From: Flavobacteriales bacterium
Lineage (GTDB): Bacteria > Bacteroidota > Bacteroidia > Flavobacteriales_F > PHOS-HE28
DNA: 64,000 nt
Reading direction: 5' to 3'
Assembly: GCA_020852835.1 (NCBI GenBank)
Contig: JADZAC010000065.1
Coordinates: forward strand, 1 to 64,000
Under the pieces are notes generated by a model. The model ran no database searches. It saw nothing but the letters and a program-made list of their open reading frames with translations, and was not told the DNA's origin. Positions 36,918-45,504 of this stretch are shown here, one piece after another (position 1 is the stretch's first letter; each line of letters starts with the position of its first letter). The translations under genes were made by a program, and so were the position numbers.

Positions 36918-39167
36918 TTAACGCACCACCGCCAAGCGGGCAGCCCAGTGCGCGCGGCCGTCGGTGATCTGTACCGTGTAGAGGCCCGCGGCGAGGCCTT
37001 CCAGCGAAATGCGCTGCGTTGCGGTGCGCATGGACACGGTGCGCACCATGCGGCCCATGCCGTCCACCACGGTGGCTTGCAGCCCCGGGGCCAACGGTCG
37101 GAGCCAGTGCACCTCCGCCCACAGGCCCGCCGGATTGGGCACCAAGCGGAACGGATCGGGCTCCGTGCTGCCCACTCCCGAAGGTTCGCCGGTGGTTTCG
37201 CCGGTGGCCCAGAAGCTCAGGCCACCGCGGAAGTTGCCCAACACCAACGCGGGTTCGCCGCTGCCGGTGAAGTCGTGCAGCACCACAGCGGTGCGCATGC
37301 CGTCGCGCAGGCCATGCCACAGGCTGTCCGTCAAATTCCACTCCCCGCCCAAGTTGCCGCTGATGTCCTCGTACCGGTGGATGCCCCCGGACTCGCTGCC
37401 GCAGAGCAGCAGGATGTACCCCGAGCTGTCCAAGCTGAAGAATGGCACGCTGTATCCGGTGCTGCTCCAATATTCATTTACGCTCACCCCCCCGAGGTTC
37501 TCCGTTTCCAACTGCCATGAAGGCACCGTGGCAGTGCCGCTGTTGCGGAAATAGTTGAGGTTGCCGTTGCGTTCGCCCACCAGTAGGTCCAGCAGCCCGT
37601 CGCTGTCCAGGTCGAAGAGCTGCGGCGTGGCATTGGCCCCTGCATCGATCACGGCACCGCCGTCCGCGGTGAGCTGCAATTGGGTCAACTCGAATTGCGC
37701 CACCGGGCCGGTTGCCGTGTTGGTGAACAGGTGCAGGTTGCCCGGCAGGTCGCCCAGCACCATATCGGCCTTGCCATCGCCGTTCACATCGCCGAATGCG
37801 GGGTGCAGCGCCGGCCCCAGGCCCGCCGCTGATAGGGCCGCGTAGTCGTCCGTCACCAACGTAAAGGCGGGGTGGGTCGGGGTACCCGTATTTTCGAGCA
37901 GGGCGAGGCGGCCCTGCAGGTTGCCCCCCGGAGCGAAGCGGAACTCATTGGCCACCACCAGGTCCATCAGGCCGTCGCCGTTGTGGTCGAAAAGCACCGG
38001 TCGCGCGCCGGAACCGAAGTCGAGCATGTCGTTTTGGAACAGGTCGTTCTGCTGGTGCTCGAACACGGGTGCGGCATCGGTGCCCACGTTGCGGTAGTAC
38101 CAGGTGCCTTGGTGGTCTTCGGCTTCGGTGGGGCTGTTGGGCGCCACCAGCAGGTCGCGCCGGGCATCCCCGTCCACATCCACGTAGAAGGCGCCCGGGA
38201 ATTGCACCAGGTCGGTGCTCACATCATAGGAAGGGAACAAGGTGTCCACTTGGGTCATCAACGCATGGGCGGTGGTGCCGCCGTTGGTGAGGGAGGTGAG
38301 GTGCGCGGTTTGAAGATCGCCCTGCACCAGGTCCATTACCCCGTCACCATTGAGGTCCAAGGCCAGGATGGAGCTTCCGGAGTGGAGGCGTGCTTGATCT
38401 TCGGGGCGGGGAGGGTTGCCGGGCACGGGCAGTTCGGGATCGGGCACGTTGTAGGTGCAGGGCACGTTGAGCTCCACCGAACTGCCCTCCACCGATTCCT
38501 GGAATTCGCCCCAGCACCGGCTGCGCACCTCGTACACCAGGCTGTCGCAATGGCCGTATTGTTCCATACTCAGGTTCTTGTGGTACTCCAGGAAATTGCC
38601 CCAGATGCTGTAGGTGAGCACGTCCAGGTCACCGTCGCCGTCCACGTCCGCTATGCCGGGAAGGTCCACATTGCTGATATACAGGTTGGGGCTGAGGGTG
38701 GGCACGTAGTTGCTGCCCACCTCATCATCGGTGAGCGCAAAGGACAGGCCGTTGGCGTCGCTGGTGTTCCGGTACACGGCGAAGGCCGCATTGGTGTATG
38801 CGAAGATGTCCGCCTTGCCATCGCAATTGTAGTCGCGCAACAGCGCCCAGTCGTGCAGCAGGGGGAAGGGATGGACATGGTCGTAGGCCCGGGTGGCGGT
38901 ATAATGGGGTTGGCCGGCCGTGCCCGTGTTCAGGAAGAACAGCGGCATGTTGCCTACGCGGTCCAGCAGGAAGAGGTCCTGCAGGCCGTCCTGGTCCAGG
39001 TCGATCGCGGAGAACTGGGGCGCGTTCAAGCCGCCCGCCCAAGGCATGGCCAAGGCAGTGCCGCCGGCCAGCACCGGTATGCCGGGGGTGAAGGTGAGGC
39101 TTTCTTGCGCGCTTGCTGCGAACGGCGCGGCAAGGGCCAGCAGGAGCGGGTGGAGGAGCTTGGCCAA
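36918..39167 (-). CDS. Secreted FG-GAP/VCBS-repeat protein with T9SS tail
   Basis: About 749 residues. The signal peptide reads AKLLHPLLLALAAPFAASAQ; a TTG at 39167 gives a compact signal, while the nearest in-frame ATG (39290) lies upstream of a -7-like TACATTCG (39209-39216), so the TTG start is preferred. At least six calcium-binding FG-GAP loops are seen (DVDGDGDLDVL, DLNGDGVMDLV, DVDGDARRDLL, DHNGDGLMDLV, DVNGDGKADMV, DLDSDGLLDLL), suggesting a propeller. The C-terminal ~80 residues (FRLVPNPAGLWAEVHW, VVDGMGRMVRTV) are a type A T9SS domain. Surface or released protein, probably binding glycans or proteins; no catalytic motif. Single gene. Confidence 0.85.
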   Translation of the reverse strand: MAKLLHPLLLALAAPFAASAQESLTFTPGIPVLAGGTALAMPWAGGLNAPQFSAIDLDQDGLQDLFLLDRVGNMPLFFLNTGTAGQPHYTATRAYDHVHPFPLLHDWALLRDYNCDGKADIFAYTNAAFAVYRNTSDANGLSFALTDDEVGSNYVPTLSPNLYISNVDLPGIADVDGDGDLDVLTYSIWGNFLEYHKNLSMEQYGHCDSLVYEVRSRCWGEFQESVEGSSVELNVPCTYNVPDPELPVPGNPPRPEDQARLHSGSSILALDLNGDGVMDLVQGDLQTAHLTSLTNGGTTAHALMTQVDTLFPSYDVSTDLVQFPGAFYVDVDGDARRDLLVAPNSPTEAEDHQGTWYYRNVGTDAAPVFEHQQNDLFQNDMLDFGSGARPVLFDHNGDGLMDLVVANEFRFAPGGNLQGRLALLENTGTPTHPAFTLVTDDYAALSAAGLGPALHPAFGDVNGDGKADMVLGDLPGNLHLFTNTATGPVAQFELTQLQLTADGGAVIDAGANATPQLFDLDSDGLLDLLVGERNGNLNYFRNSGTATVPSWQLETENLGGVSVNEYWSSTGYSVPFFSLDSSGYILLLCGSESGGIHRYEDISGNLGGEWNLTDSLWHGLRDGMRTAVVLHDFTGSGEPALVLGNFRGGLSFWATGETTGEPSGVGSTEPDPFRLVPNPAGLWAEVHWLRPLAPGLQATVVDGMGRMVRTVSMRTATQRISLEGLAAGLYTVQITDGRAHWAARLAVVR

Positions 39168-39301
39168 GGTGCGGGAGGATTGCGGGATTCCCGATGAAAA
39201 GTTCGCAGCGAATGTACCTGCCGCACCTCTTGTGGGCCACCCGGTGCCCTGCTCGGCATGGGCAATCAGAGCATCCTCGTCGGAAGGCATGCCTATCCTT
39301 C

Positions 39302-39309
39302 TATATTTG
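39302..39309 (+). promoter_or_regulatory. Putative -7 promoter box of secDF
   Basis: TATATTTG, a perfect TAnnTTTG match, 69 bases before the secDF ATG, giving a leader of about 60 bases. Confidence 0.5.
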
Positions 39310-39378
39310 CCGCCCCGTTGACCGGGGCCTTGTGTGCGGCTGTTCAGGCCGTTAGAATTAAACCAATCAGCATTCTCC

Positions 39379-42300
39379 ATGCAGAATAAAGGTGCGCTCT
39401 GGGTGTTCACCATCCTGTTGACGCTCGCCTGCCTTTGGCAGTTGTCCTTTTCCATCTTCACCAACAAGTTCGAGCGGAAGGCCGGGCAGGTGGCCGTAGC
39501 CTATGCCGATTCGGTACTGGCCGTGCCCGAGCATGCCTCCCTTGACCATGATTCGCTGAAGCTGGCTGAAGAAAACCGCTTCCTGCGCGACCACCAGGAT
39601 GAAGAAGTGTACCCCCTGCTGGGCTATACCTACAAGGAGTGCAAGGCCAAGGAGATGAACCTGGGCCTTGACCTCAAGGGCGGCATGTCCGTCACCTTGG
39701 AAGTGGACATCCCCGCGTTGGTGGAGAACCTGAGCGGCAACAGCCAAGACCCCGCATTCCGCTCGGCATTGGACAAGGCGCAGCAGCGTTTGGCCAACAG
39801 CGATCAGGATTACATCACCTTGTTCGAGGAGGAGTTCCGCAAGGCCGCTCCCAATGCCTCGCTTGCCGCGATCTTCAGCACGCAGGACAATGCCTCGATG
39901 TTCCCGCGGGAAAGCACCAACGAACAGATCATCGCCTCACTGCGCGAACAGGCCGGCATCGCCTTGAACAACACGGAGAAGATCCTGCGCAACAGGATCG
40001 ACAAGTTCGGCGTGGCCCAGCCCTTGATCCAGAAGCAGACCCTGAGCGGCCGCATCCTGATCGAACTGCCCGGGGTGAAGGACAAGGAGCGCGTGCGCAA
40101 CGTGTTGCAGAGCACGGCCAACCTGGAATTCTGGGAGACCTTCGACAACAGCGAGGTGTACATGAAGCTCGACGAGGCCAACCAAAAGCTGAGCACCATG
40201 CTGCACCCGGACATCGCCCGCAAGGACAGCGCCAAACCGGCCGTGGTGGACACTTTGGTGCAAGCCACCGTTGCCGCCGTGGATACGCTGGTGCCGGATT
40301 CGGCCTTGGCCGTGGACAGCCTGAAGCGGGACAGTTTGGCCGATGTACTGGCCACGGACAGCTTGGCGGGCGACAGCATGATGAGCCGCGAGGAGAGCTT
40401 GGCCAAGAGCCCCCTGCTTAACCAAGGCCGCCTGCAGCTGAACATCATGAACAACCAGGTGGTGCCCGGCGATGTGGTGGGCTATGCCGCCGTGGCCGAT
40501 ACCGGCATGGTGAACAAACTGCTGCGCATGGCCCCGCCCAAGAGCCCCGATCCCAGCCAGGTGCTGAAGCTGGCCTGGGGCTCCAAACCCGTGCGCATGG
40601 GCACCGCGGACGGACGTGAGCGCGACTACTTGGCCCTGCATGCCTTGCGTGGCCCCCGCGGAGGCAAACCCAAGCTGGACGGAAGCTACATCACCGATGC
40701 CCGCCAGGATTTCGACATGAAAGGCGACGCCGAAGTGAGCATGCAGATGAACGCCGAAGGCGCCCAGAAATGGAAGCTGATGACCGGCGAGAACGTGGGC
40801 AAGCAGATCGCCATCGTGCTCGACGGCTACGTGGTATCGGCCCCCAACGTGATGGGCGAGATCCCCGGTGGGCGCAGCAGCATCACCATGGGCGGCTCGG
40901 AAGACCGCAACAAGCAGTTGGAGGAAGCCACCGACCTGGCGAACATCCTCAAGGCCGGTGCGCTGCCCGCGCCTGCCCGCATCATCGATGAGACCGTGGT
41001 GGGCCCTTCGCTGGGCGCCGAAAACGTGGACCAGAGCCTGGTGGCCTTCATCGTGTCGCTCATCGGCGTGCTGCTGGTGATGTGGCTGTATTACAAGGAA
41101 GCCGGCTGGATCGCGGACATCGCCCTGCTGGCCAACGTGTTCTTCCTGGTGGGCACCATGGCGTCCTTGCAAGCCGTGCTTACGCTGCCGGGCATCGCCG
41201 GTATCGTGCTCACCATCGGTATGGCCGTGGATGCCAACGTGCTGATCAACGAGCGCGTGCGCGATGAGCTCAAGGCCGGCCGCACCCTCAAGGGCGCCAT
41301 CAGCACCTCCTACAGCAACAGTGGCGCCTTGTCCGCCATCCTGGACTCCAACATCACCACCTTCATCACTGCGGTGATCCTCTACATTTTCGGTTCGGGC
41401 CCCATCCGCGGCTTTGCCACCACCTTGGGGCTGGGTATCCTCACCTCCCTGTTCACGGCCATCTTCATCTCCCGCTTGATCGTGGAACGCAAGCTGGACA
41501 AGGGCAAGAACATCACCTTCTCGCGCAAGTGGAACGTGAACCTCTTCGATGGCGCCAACTTCAACTTCATGGGCCGGCGCAAGGTGTTCTACCTCTTCTC
41601 CGGCCTGCTGATGGCCGCTTGCATCGCCTCCATGGCCACCCGCGGGTTCAACTGGGGCGTGGACTTCTCCGGCGGGCGCGCGTACGTGGTGGAGTTCAAG
41701 AACAACGTGGACGTGGACCAGGCCCGCGAGGCCATTGAGTCGCGCCTGGTAAGCGAGGACGGCCGCGAGTACGGCGCCTGGGTGAAGTCTTACGGCGGCT
41801 CCGACCGGATCAAGGTCACCACCAACTACCTCATCGACAGCCAAGGCAAGGAGGTGGACGCCCAGGTGGAAAGCCGCTTGAACGAAGGCTTGGCCCTGTT
41901 GAACAACCCCTACACAGTGGAGGAATCGCGCAAGGTGGATGCCACCATCAGCGACGATATCAAGAAGGGGGCCGTCACCTCGGTGCTCATTGCCCTGGTC
42001 TTCATGTTCATCTATATCGCCGTGCGCTTCAACAAATGGCAGTACGGCGTGGGCGCGGTGATCTCCCTGGTGCATGATACCATCTTCATCCTCGGCCTGT
42101 ATTCCATGCTCTGGGGCGTGGTAGGGTTCTCCTTGGAGATCGATGAGGCCTTCATCGCGGTGATCCTCACTGTGATCGGCTACTCCATCAACGATACAGT
42201 GGTGGTGTTCGACCGCATCCGCGAGTACACCGCCGACCACAAGCGCGACCCCGTGATGACCGTGTTCAACGGCGCCATCAATTCCACCCTGAGCCGCACC

Positions 42301-42498
42301 CTCAACACCGGCATGTGCACCTTGCTGGTACTGCTGATCATCTTCTTCTTCGGCGGAGTGTCCATCCAAGGCTTCGTGTTCGGCCTCTTTGCCGGGGTGC
42401 TCACCGGTACCTACTCCTCCATCTTCGTGGCCAGCGCCGTGGCGGCCGATCTGCACAAAAAGGAAGTGGCCAAGCCGGTGCAGATGGCCCGCGCCTGA
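39379..42498 (+). CDS. secDF: SecDF fusion, protein translocase accessory subunit
   Basis: 1039 residues: SecD and SecF fused, the usual Bacteroidota form. It uses the proton gradient to help complete Sec export. N-terminal membrane helix, SecD motif MNLGLDLKGGMSVTLEVD near residue 93, a long periplasmic part, then the SecD membrane block with GIVLTIGMAVDANVLINERV near 610. The SecF half starts FNWGVDFSGGRAYVVEF near 755 and has IGYSINDTVVVFDRIREY near 933. A low-complexity stretch rich in Val/Asp/Ser/Leu (VVDTLVQATVAAVDTLVPDS to ~340) is inserted in the SecD periplasmic region. The start at ATG 39379 is the family start. A terminator follows, then tatA. Confidence 0.97.
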   Translation: MQNKGALWVFTILLTLACLWQLSFSIFTNKFERKAGQVAVAYADSVLAVPEHASLDHDSLKLAEENRFLRDHQDEEVYPLLGYTYKECKAKEMNLGLDLKGGMSVTLEVDIPALVENLSGNSQDPAFRSALDKAQQRLANSDQDYITLFEEEFRKAAPNASLAAIFSTQDNASMFPRESTNEQIIASLREQAGIALNNTEKILRNRIDKFGVAQPLIQKQTLSGRILIELPGVKDKERVRNVLQSTANLEFWETFDNSEVYMKLDEANQKLSTMLHPDIARKDSAKPAVVDTLVQATVAAVDTLVPDSALAVDSLKRDSLADVLATDSLAGDSMMSREESLAKSPLLNQGRLQLNIMNNQVVPGDVVGYAAVADTGMVNKLLRMAPPKSPDPSQVLKLAWGSKPVRMGTADGRERDYLALHALRGPRGGKPKLDGSYITDARQDFDMKGDAEVSMQMNAEGAQKWKLMTGENVGKQIAIVLDGYVVSAPNVMGEIPGGRSSITMGGSEDRNKQLEEATDLANILKAGALPAPARIIDETVVGPSLGAENVDQSLVAFIVSLIGVLLVMWLYYKEAGWIADIALLANVFFLVGTMASLQAVLTLPGIAGIVLTIGMAVDANVLINERVRDELKAGRTLKGAISTSYSNSGALSAILDSNITTFITAVILYIFGSGPIRGFATTLGLGILTSLFTAIFISRLIVERKLDKGKNITFSRKWNVNLFDGANFNFMGRRKVFYLFSGLLMAACIASMATRGFNWGVDFSGGRAYVVEFKNNVDVDQAREAIESRLVSEDGREYGAWVKSYGGSDRIKVTTNYLIDSQGKEVDAQVESRLNEGLALLNNPYTVEESRKVDATISDDIKKGAVTSVLIALVFMFIYIAVRFNKWQYGVGAVISLVHDTIFILGLYSMLWGVVGFSLEIDEAFIAVILTVIGYSINDTVVVFDRIREYTADHKRDPVMTVFNGAINSTLSRTLNTGMCTLLVLLIIFFFGGVSIQGFVFGLFAGVLTGTYSSIFVASAVAADLHKKEVAKPVQMARA

Positions 42499-42523
42499 CC
42501 GCGCCGTACCATGTGACTGTCAT

Positions 42524-42556
42524 GCAGCCCCGCCACGGCGGGGCTGCTTACTTTTA
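42524..42556 (+). terminator. Intrinsic terminator after secDF
   Basis: Stem GCAGCCCCGC / GCGGGGCTGC with a four-base loop, followed by TTACTTTTA. It ends 8 bases before the tatA ATG, so tatA may be expressed by read-through or from a promoter inside secDF. Confidence 0.75.
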
Positions 42557-42563
42557 GCCCCCC

Positions 42564-42935
42564 ATGGCGGTGTTGCTCTTTCTGGATGTCAGCGGTGGCG
42601 AGCTGCTCGTGATCCTGCTGTTCGTACTGCTGTTCTTCGGCAGCAAGGGCGTGCCCGATGTGGCCCGCACCATGGGCCGGGCGTTGCGCCAGTTCCGCGA
42701 TGCCAGCGCCGAGGTACAGCGCGAGATCGAGAAAGGGGCCAGGGATGTCAAGAAGGGTTATGAGGAGCAGCGCAAGGCCTTCCGGATCGAGCCGCCGCCC
42801 CAGGCCGTTCCCCGCCAAACCCATGCGGCCGCCCAGCCCATGGCACCGGACGGTGGGCCCGGTCCGCTAGTGTCCGAACCCGCACAGACAGCCCCTGCAG
42901 CCGAGCCGCCACCAGGGCCGCCCCAGGCGGGTTGA
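42564..42935 (+). CDS. tatA: Twin-arginine translocase TatA/TatB-like protein
   Basis: 123 residues. One N-terminal membrane helix (GGELLVILLFVLLFFGSKGV), the FGSKGVPDVAR hinge typical of TatA/B, an amphipathic helix (MGRALRQFRDASAEVQREIE), then a charged and Pro/Ala-rich tail to residue 123. TatA-type subunits oligomerise to move folded proteins with twin-arginine signals. The helix reads more like a Bacteroidota TatA/E or Hcf106 form than a classical TatB. It sits next to secDF; tatC is not in the window. The predicted start is an ATG 8 bases after the secDF terminator. Confidence 0.88.
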   Translation: MAVLLFLDVSGGELLVILLFVLLFFGSKGVPDVARTMGRALRQFRDASAEVQREIEKGARDVKKGYEEQRKAFRIEPPPQAVPRQTHAAAQPMAPDGGPGPLVSEPAQTAPAAEPPPGPPQAG

Positions 42936-43082
42936 TGCCTGCATGGGCCGAAGGCGGGTGCCGGCCGGCGCCGAGATCGAGGAGCGCATCGTTGTTGCCA
43001 CCCTACGCGCGGACGCGGAGCGGAAGTGTGCTACCCCGATGGTTGCAGCAAGAACCACTTCTGCAAACCATACCATAAGCAC

Positions 43083-43126
43083 TTTTCAACATGCCCCCCC
43101 CTTCTTGCAGGGGGGGTGTTGGAAAA
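43083..43126. promoter_or_regulatory. GC-tract inverted repeat upstream of glutamine synthetase
   Basis: Imperfect inverted repeat: TTTTCAACATGCCCCCCCC, a 9-base TTCTTGCAG spacer, and GGGGGGTGTTGGAAAA. It contains runs of 8 C and 7 G and lies 40 bases before the -7 box of the type III glutamine synthetase gene. It may be an operator or a terminator-like structure. The gap 42936-43194 has no credible gene. Confidence 0.45.
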
Positions 43127-43165
43127 ATTACGCGCTTAATCGAGATGGGGTGCCATTGCTGCACC

Positions 43166-43173
43166 TAGTTTTG
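43166..43173 (+). promoter_or_regulatory. Putative -7 promoter box of glutamine synthetase
   Basis: TAGTTTTG, a perfect TAnnTTTG match, 21 bases before the ATG at 43195. Confidence 0.5.
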
Positions 43174-43194
43174 CGGCCACAAACACAAAAATCC

Positions 43195-45387
43195 ATGTCC
43201 ACCCCCTTTCTCCGTTCGAAGGCGCTCACCGATGTGCTCGGCCGGTTGCCCAAAGAGGTCAAGCAGCCCGGGCCGCGCATCAGCGACTACTACGGGGTGA
43301 ACGTGTTCAACGACGGGGCCATGCGCATGTTCCTCACCGAGGATGCCTACCGTGCGGTGCGCTCGGCCATTGATCGCGGGGAGCGGATCGATCGGCGCCT
43401 GGCCGACCAGGTGGCCAGCGGCATGAAGGAATGGGCCACCAGCAAAGGGGCAACTCACTACACCCACTGGTTCCAGCCGCTCAACGGCTCGAGTGCCGAA
43501 AAGCACGACGCCTTCTTCGAGCCCTTGGGCGAAGGCCGCAGCATTGAGCGCTTTGACGGCGGCATGCTCGTGCAGCAGGAGCCGGATGCCAGCAGTTTTC
43601 CCAGCGGCGGCATCCGCAACACCTTCGAGGCCCGCGGCTATTCCGCGTGGGACCCCGGCAGCCCGGCCTTTCTGATCCACCAAACCCTGTGCATCCCCAC
43701 CATTTTCGTGAGCTACACCGGGGAAGCCTTGGATTTCAAAACACCGCTGCTGCGCTCGATCCGCGCCTTGGATGAAGCAGCCACCGCCGTTTGCCAGTAT
43801 TTCGACAAGGACGTGCGCAAGGTGATCGCCACCTTGGGCTGGGAGCAGGAGTACTTCCTCATCGACGAGTCGTTCTATTATGCCCGCCCGGACATCATGA
43901 TGGCCGGCCGGGCCCTCTTCGGCCACGGTCCCGCCCGCGGCCAGCAGCTGGAAGACCATTACTTCGGCAGCATCCCCGACCGCATGCAGGCCTATATGCG
44001 CGACTTCGAGACCGAAGCGCACCAGCTCGGCATACCGGTGAAGACCCGCCACAACGAAGTGGCGCCCAACCAGTTCGAGTGCGCCCCGGTCTACGAGGAG
44101 ATGAACCTCGCCGTGGACCACAACATGCTGCTGATGGACGTGATGGAAAAAGTGGCCCGCAAGCATGACATGCGGGTGCTCTTCCACGAAAAGCCCTATT
44201 CGGGCGTGAACGGCAGCGGCAAGCACAACAACTGGAGCTTGGCCACCGATACCGGCGTGAACCTGCTCAAGCCCGCCCGCACGCCCAAGGAGAACATCCA
44301 GTTCCTGGCCTTCTTCGTGAACACCATCGCGGCCGTGCACGCCCATGCGGGCATTTTGCGGGCCAGCATCGCCTCGGCAAACAACGACCACCGGTTGGGC
44401 GCCAACGAAGCACCGCCCGCCATCATCAGCGTGTTCATCGGCAAGTACCTCACCGACCTGCTGGACGACCTGGAAAAGAACATCAAGAGCAAGATGAGCC
44501 CGGCCAGCAAAACCGAGCTCAAGCTCGACATCGGCCGCATCCCCCAGGTGCTGCTGGACAATACCGACCGCAACCGCACCTCGCCCGTGGCCTTCACCGG
44601 CAACAAGTTCGAGTTCCGCGCCGTGGGCTCCAGCGCCAATTGCGCAGGGGCCATGACCGTGCTCAACACCGTGGTGGCCGCGCAGCTCAAAGCCTTCAAG
44701 AAGGAGGTGGACGCCTTGATCGCCAAGGGCACCAAGAAGGACGAGGCCATCCTGCGGGTGATCCGCGACCTGATCGTGCGCAGCAAGGACGTGCGCTTCG
44801 AAGGCAACGGCTACGGTGATGCCTGGAAGCAGGAAGCCGCCAAGCGGGGCCTGCCCAACATCACCGACACGCCCCGGGCGCTGGACGCCTGGCAAGATGC
44901 GGCAACCGGGAAGCTCTTCCAGGACATGGGCGTGCTGAACCCCAAGGAACTCAAGGCCCGCCACGAGATCGAACTGCACAACTACACCCTGAAGATCCAG
45001 ATCGAATCGCGCGTGTGCGCGGACATGGCCATCAACCACGTGCTGCCGGCCGCCGTGCACTACCAGAACCGCCTGATCGCAAACGTGCAGGGCCTGCGCG
45101 ATGTGCTGGGGAAAGCCGATGGGGATGCCGCCACGGTGACCCAAGTGGAACTGATCCGCAAGATCAGCGGCCACATGGAACAGTTGCGCGTGCTGAGCAA
45201 GGAGATGACCAATGCCCGCAAGGCCGCCAATGTGCTCCATGACGCCCGTGACAAGGCCATTGCCTACTGCGACACCGTGAAGCCCTTCCTGGACCGCATC
45301 CGCTACCACAGCAACAAGCTGGAACTGCTGGTGGACGACGAGCTCTGGCCGTTGCCTAAAATGCGCGAACTGCTCTTCACCCGCTGA
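43195..45387 (+). CDS. glnN: Glutamine synthetase type III
   Basis: 730 residues, the size of the type III enzyme (GSIII) common in Bacteroidota. It makes glutamine from glutamate, ammonia and ATP. GSIII signatures: THYTHWFQPLNGSSAEKHDAF near residue 87, GWEQEYFLID near 216 (metal site), KTRHNEVAPNQFECAPVYEE near 282, and the catalytic loop GVNGSGKHNNWSLATDTGVN near 340, followed by NRTSPVAFTGNKFEFRAVGS near 460. The ATG at 43195 fits the family N-terminus and follows a perfect -7 box. A GC-rich inverted repeat upstream may regulate it. A hairpin at 45412-45433 follows. Confidence 0.96.
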   Translation: MSTPFLRSKALTDVLGRLPKEVKQPGPRISDYYGVNVFNDGAMRMFLTEDAYRAVRSAIDRGERIDRRLADQVASGMKEWATSKGATHYTHWFQPLNGSSAEKHDAFFEPLGEGRSIERFDGGMLVQQEPDASSFPSGGIRNTFEARGYSAWDPGSPAFLIHQTLCIPTIFVSYTGEALDFKTPLLRSIRALDEAATAVCQYFDKDVRKVIATLGWEQEYFLIDESFYYARPDIMMAGRALFGHGPARGQQLEDHYFGSIPDRMQAYMRDFETEAHQLGIPVKTRHNEVAPNQFECAPVYEEMNLAVDHNMLLMDVMEKVARKHDMRVLFHEKPYSGVNGSGKHNNWSLATDTGVNLLKPARTPKENIQFLAFFVNTIAAVHAHAGILRASIASANNDHRLGANEAPPAIISVFIGKYLTDLLDDLEKNIKSKMSPASKTELKLDIGRIPQVLLDNTDRNRTSPVAFTGNKFEFRAVGSSANCAGAMTVLNTVVAAQLKAFKKEVDALIAKGTKKDEAILRVIRDLIVRSKDVRFEGNGYGDAWKQEAAKRGLPNITDTPRALDAWQDAATGKLFQDMGVLNPKELKARHEIELHNYTLKIQIESRVCADMAINHVLPAAVHYQNRLIANVQGLRDVLGKADGDAATVTQVELIRKISGHMEQLRVLSKEMTNARKAANVLHDARDKAIAYCDTVKPFLDRIRYHSNKLELLVDDELWPLPKMRELLFTR

Positions 45388-45411
45388 GCAGGCCGGCCCA
45401 AAGGCAGGGTA

Positions 45412-45433
45412 CAGGGGGCAAATTGGCCCCCTG
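45412..45433 (+). terminator. Hairpin after glutamine synthetase
   Basis: Stem CAGGGGGC / GCCCCCTG around AAATTG, 25 bases after the stop. No strong T-run follows, so it may act as an mRNA-stabilising hairpin rather than a terminator. Confidence 0.5.
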
Positions 45434-45467
45434 CGGCGGACCGAACGCGACTTTGTTTATTTTCGCC

Positions 45468-45475
45468 CGATCCCC
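45468..45475 (+). promoter_or_regulatory. Putative -7 promoter box of PorE-like gene
   Basis: TATTTTCG, one mismatch from TAnnTTTG, 29 bases before the ATG at 45505. Confidence 0.4.
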
Positions 45476-45504
45476 ACACCACGGGGCAACCATATCCCGA
45501 TCCC

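Noticed and set aside
39937-42456. 839-codon frame opposite secDF
   Set aside because: Composition (His, Gln, Gly, Val-rich) and full overlap with secDF mark it as a shadow.
42936-43140. Cysteine-rich plus frame (CYPDGCSKNHFCKPYHKHF) before glnN
   Set aside because: Looks tempting as a small Cys/His peptide, but it has no good start, runs through the GC-tract inverted repeat and matches nothing known.
43165-45309. 714-codon frame opposite glutamine synthetase
   Set aside because: Shadow of a conserved gene on the other strand; no recognisable domain.
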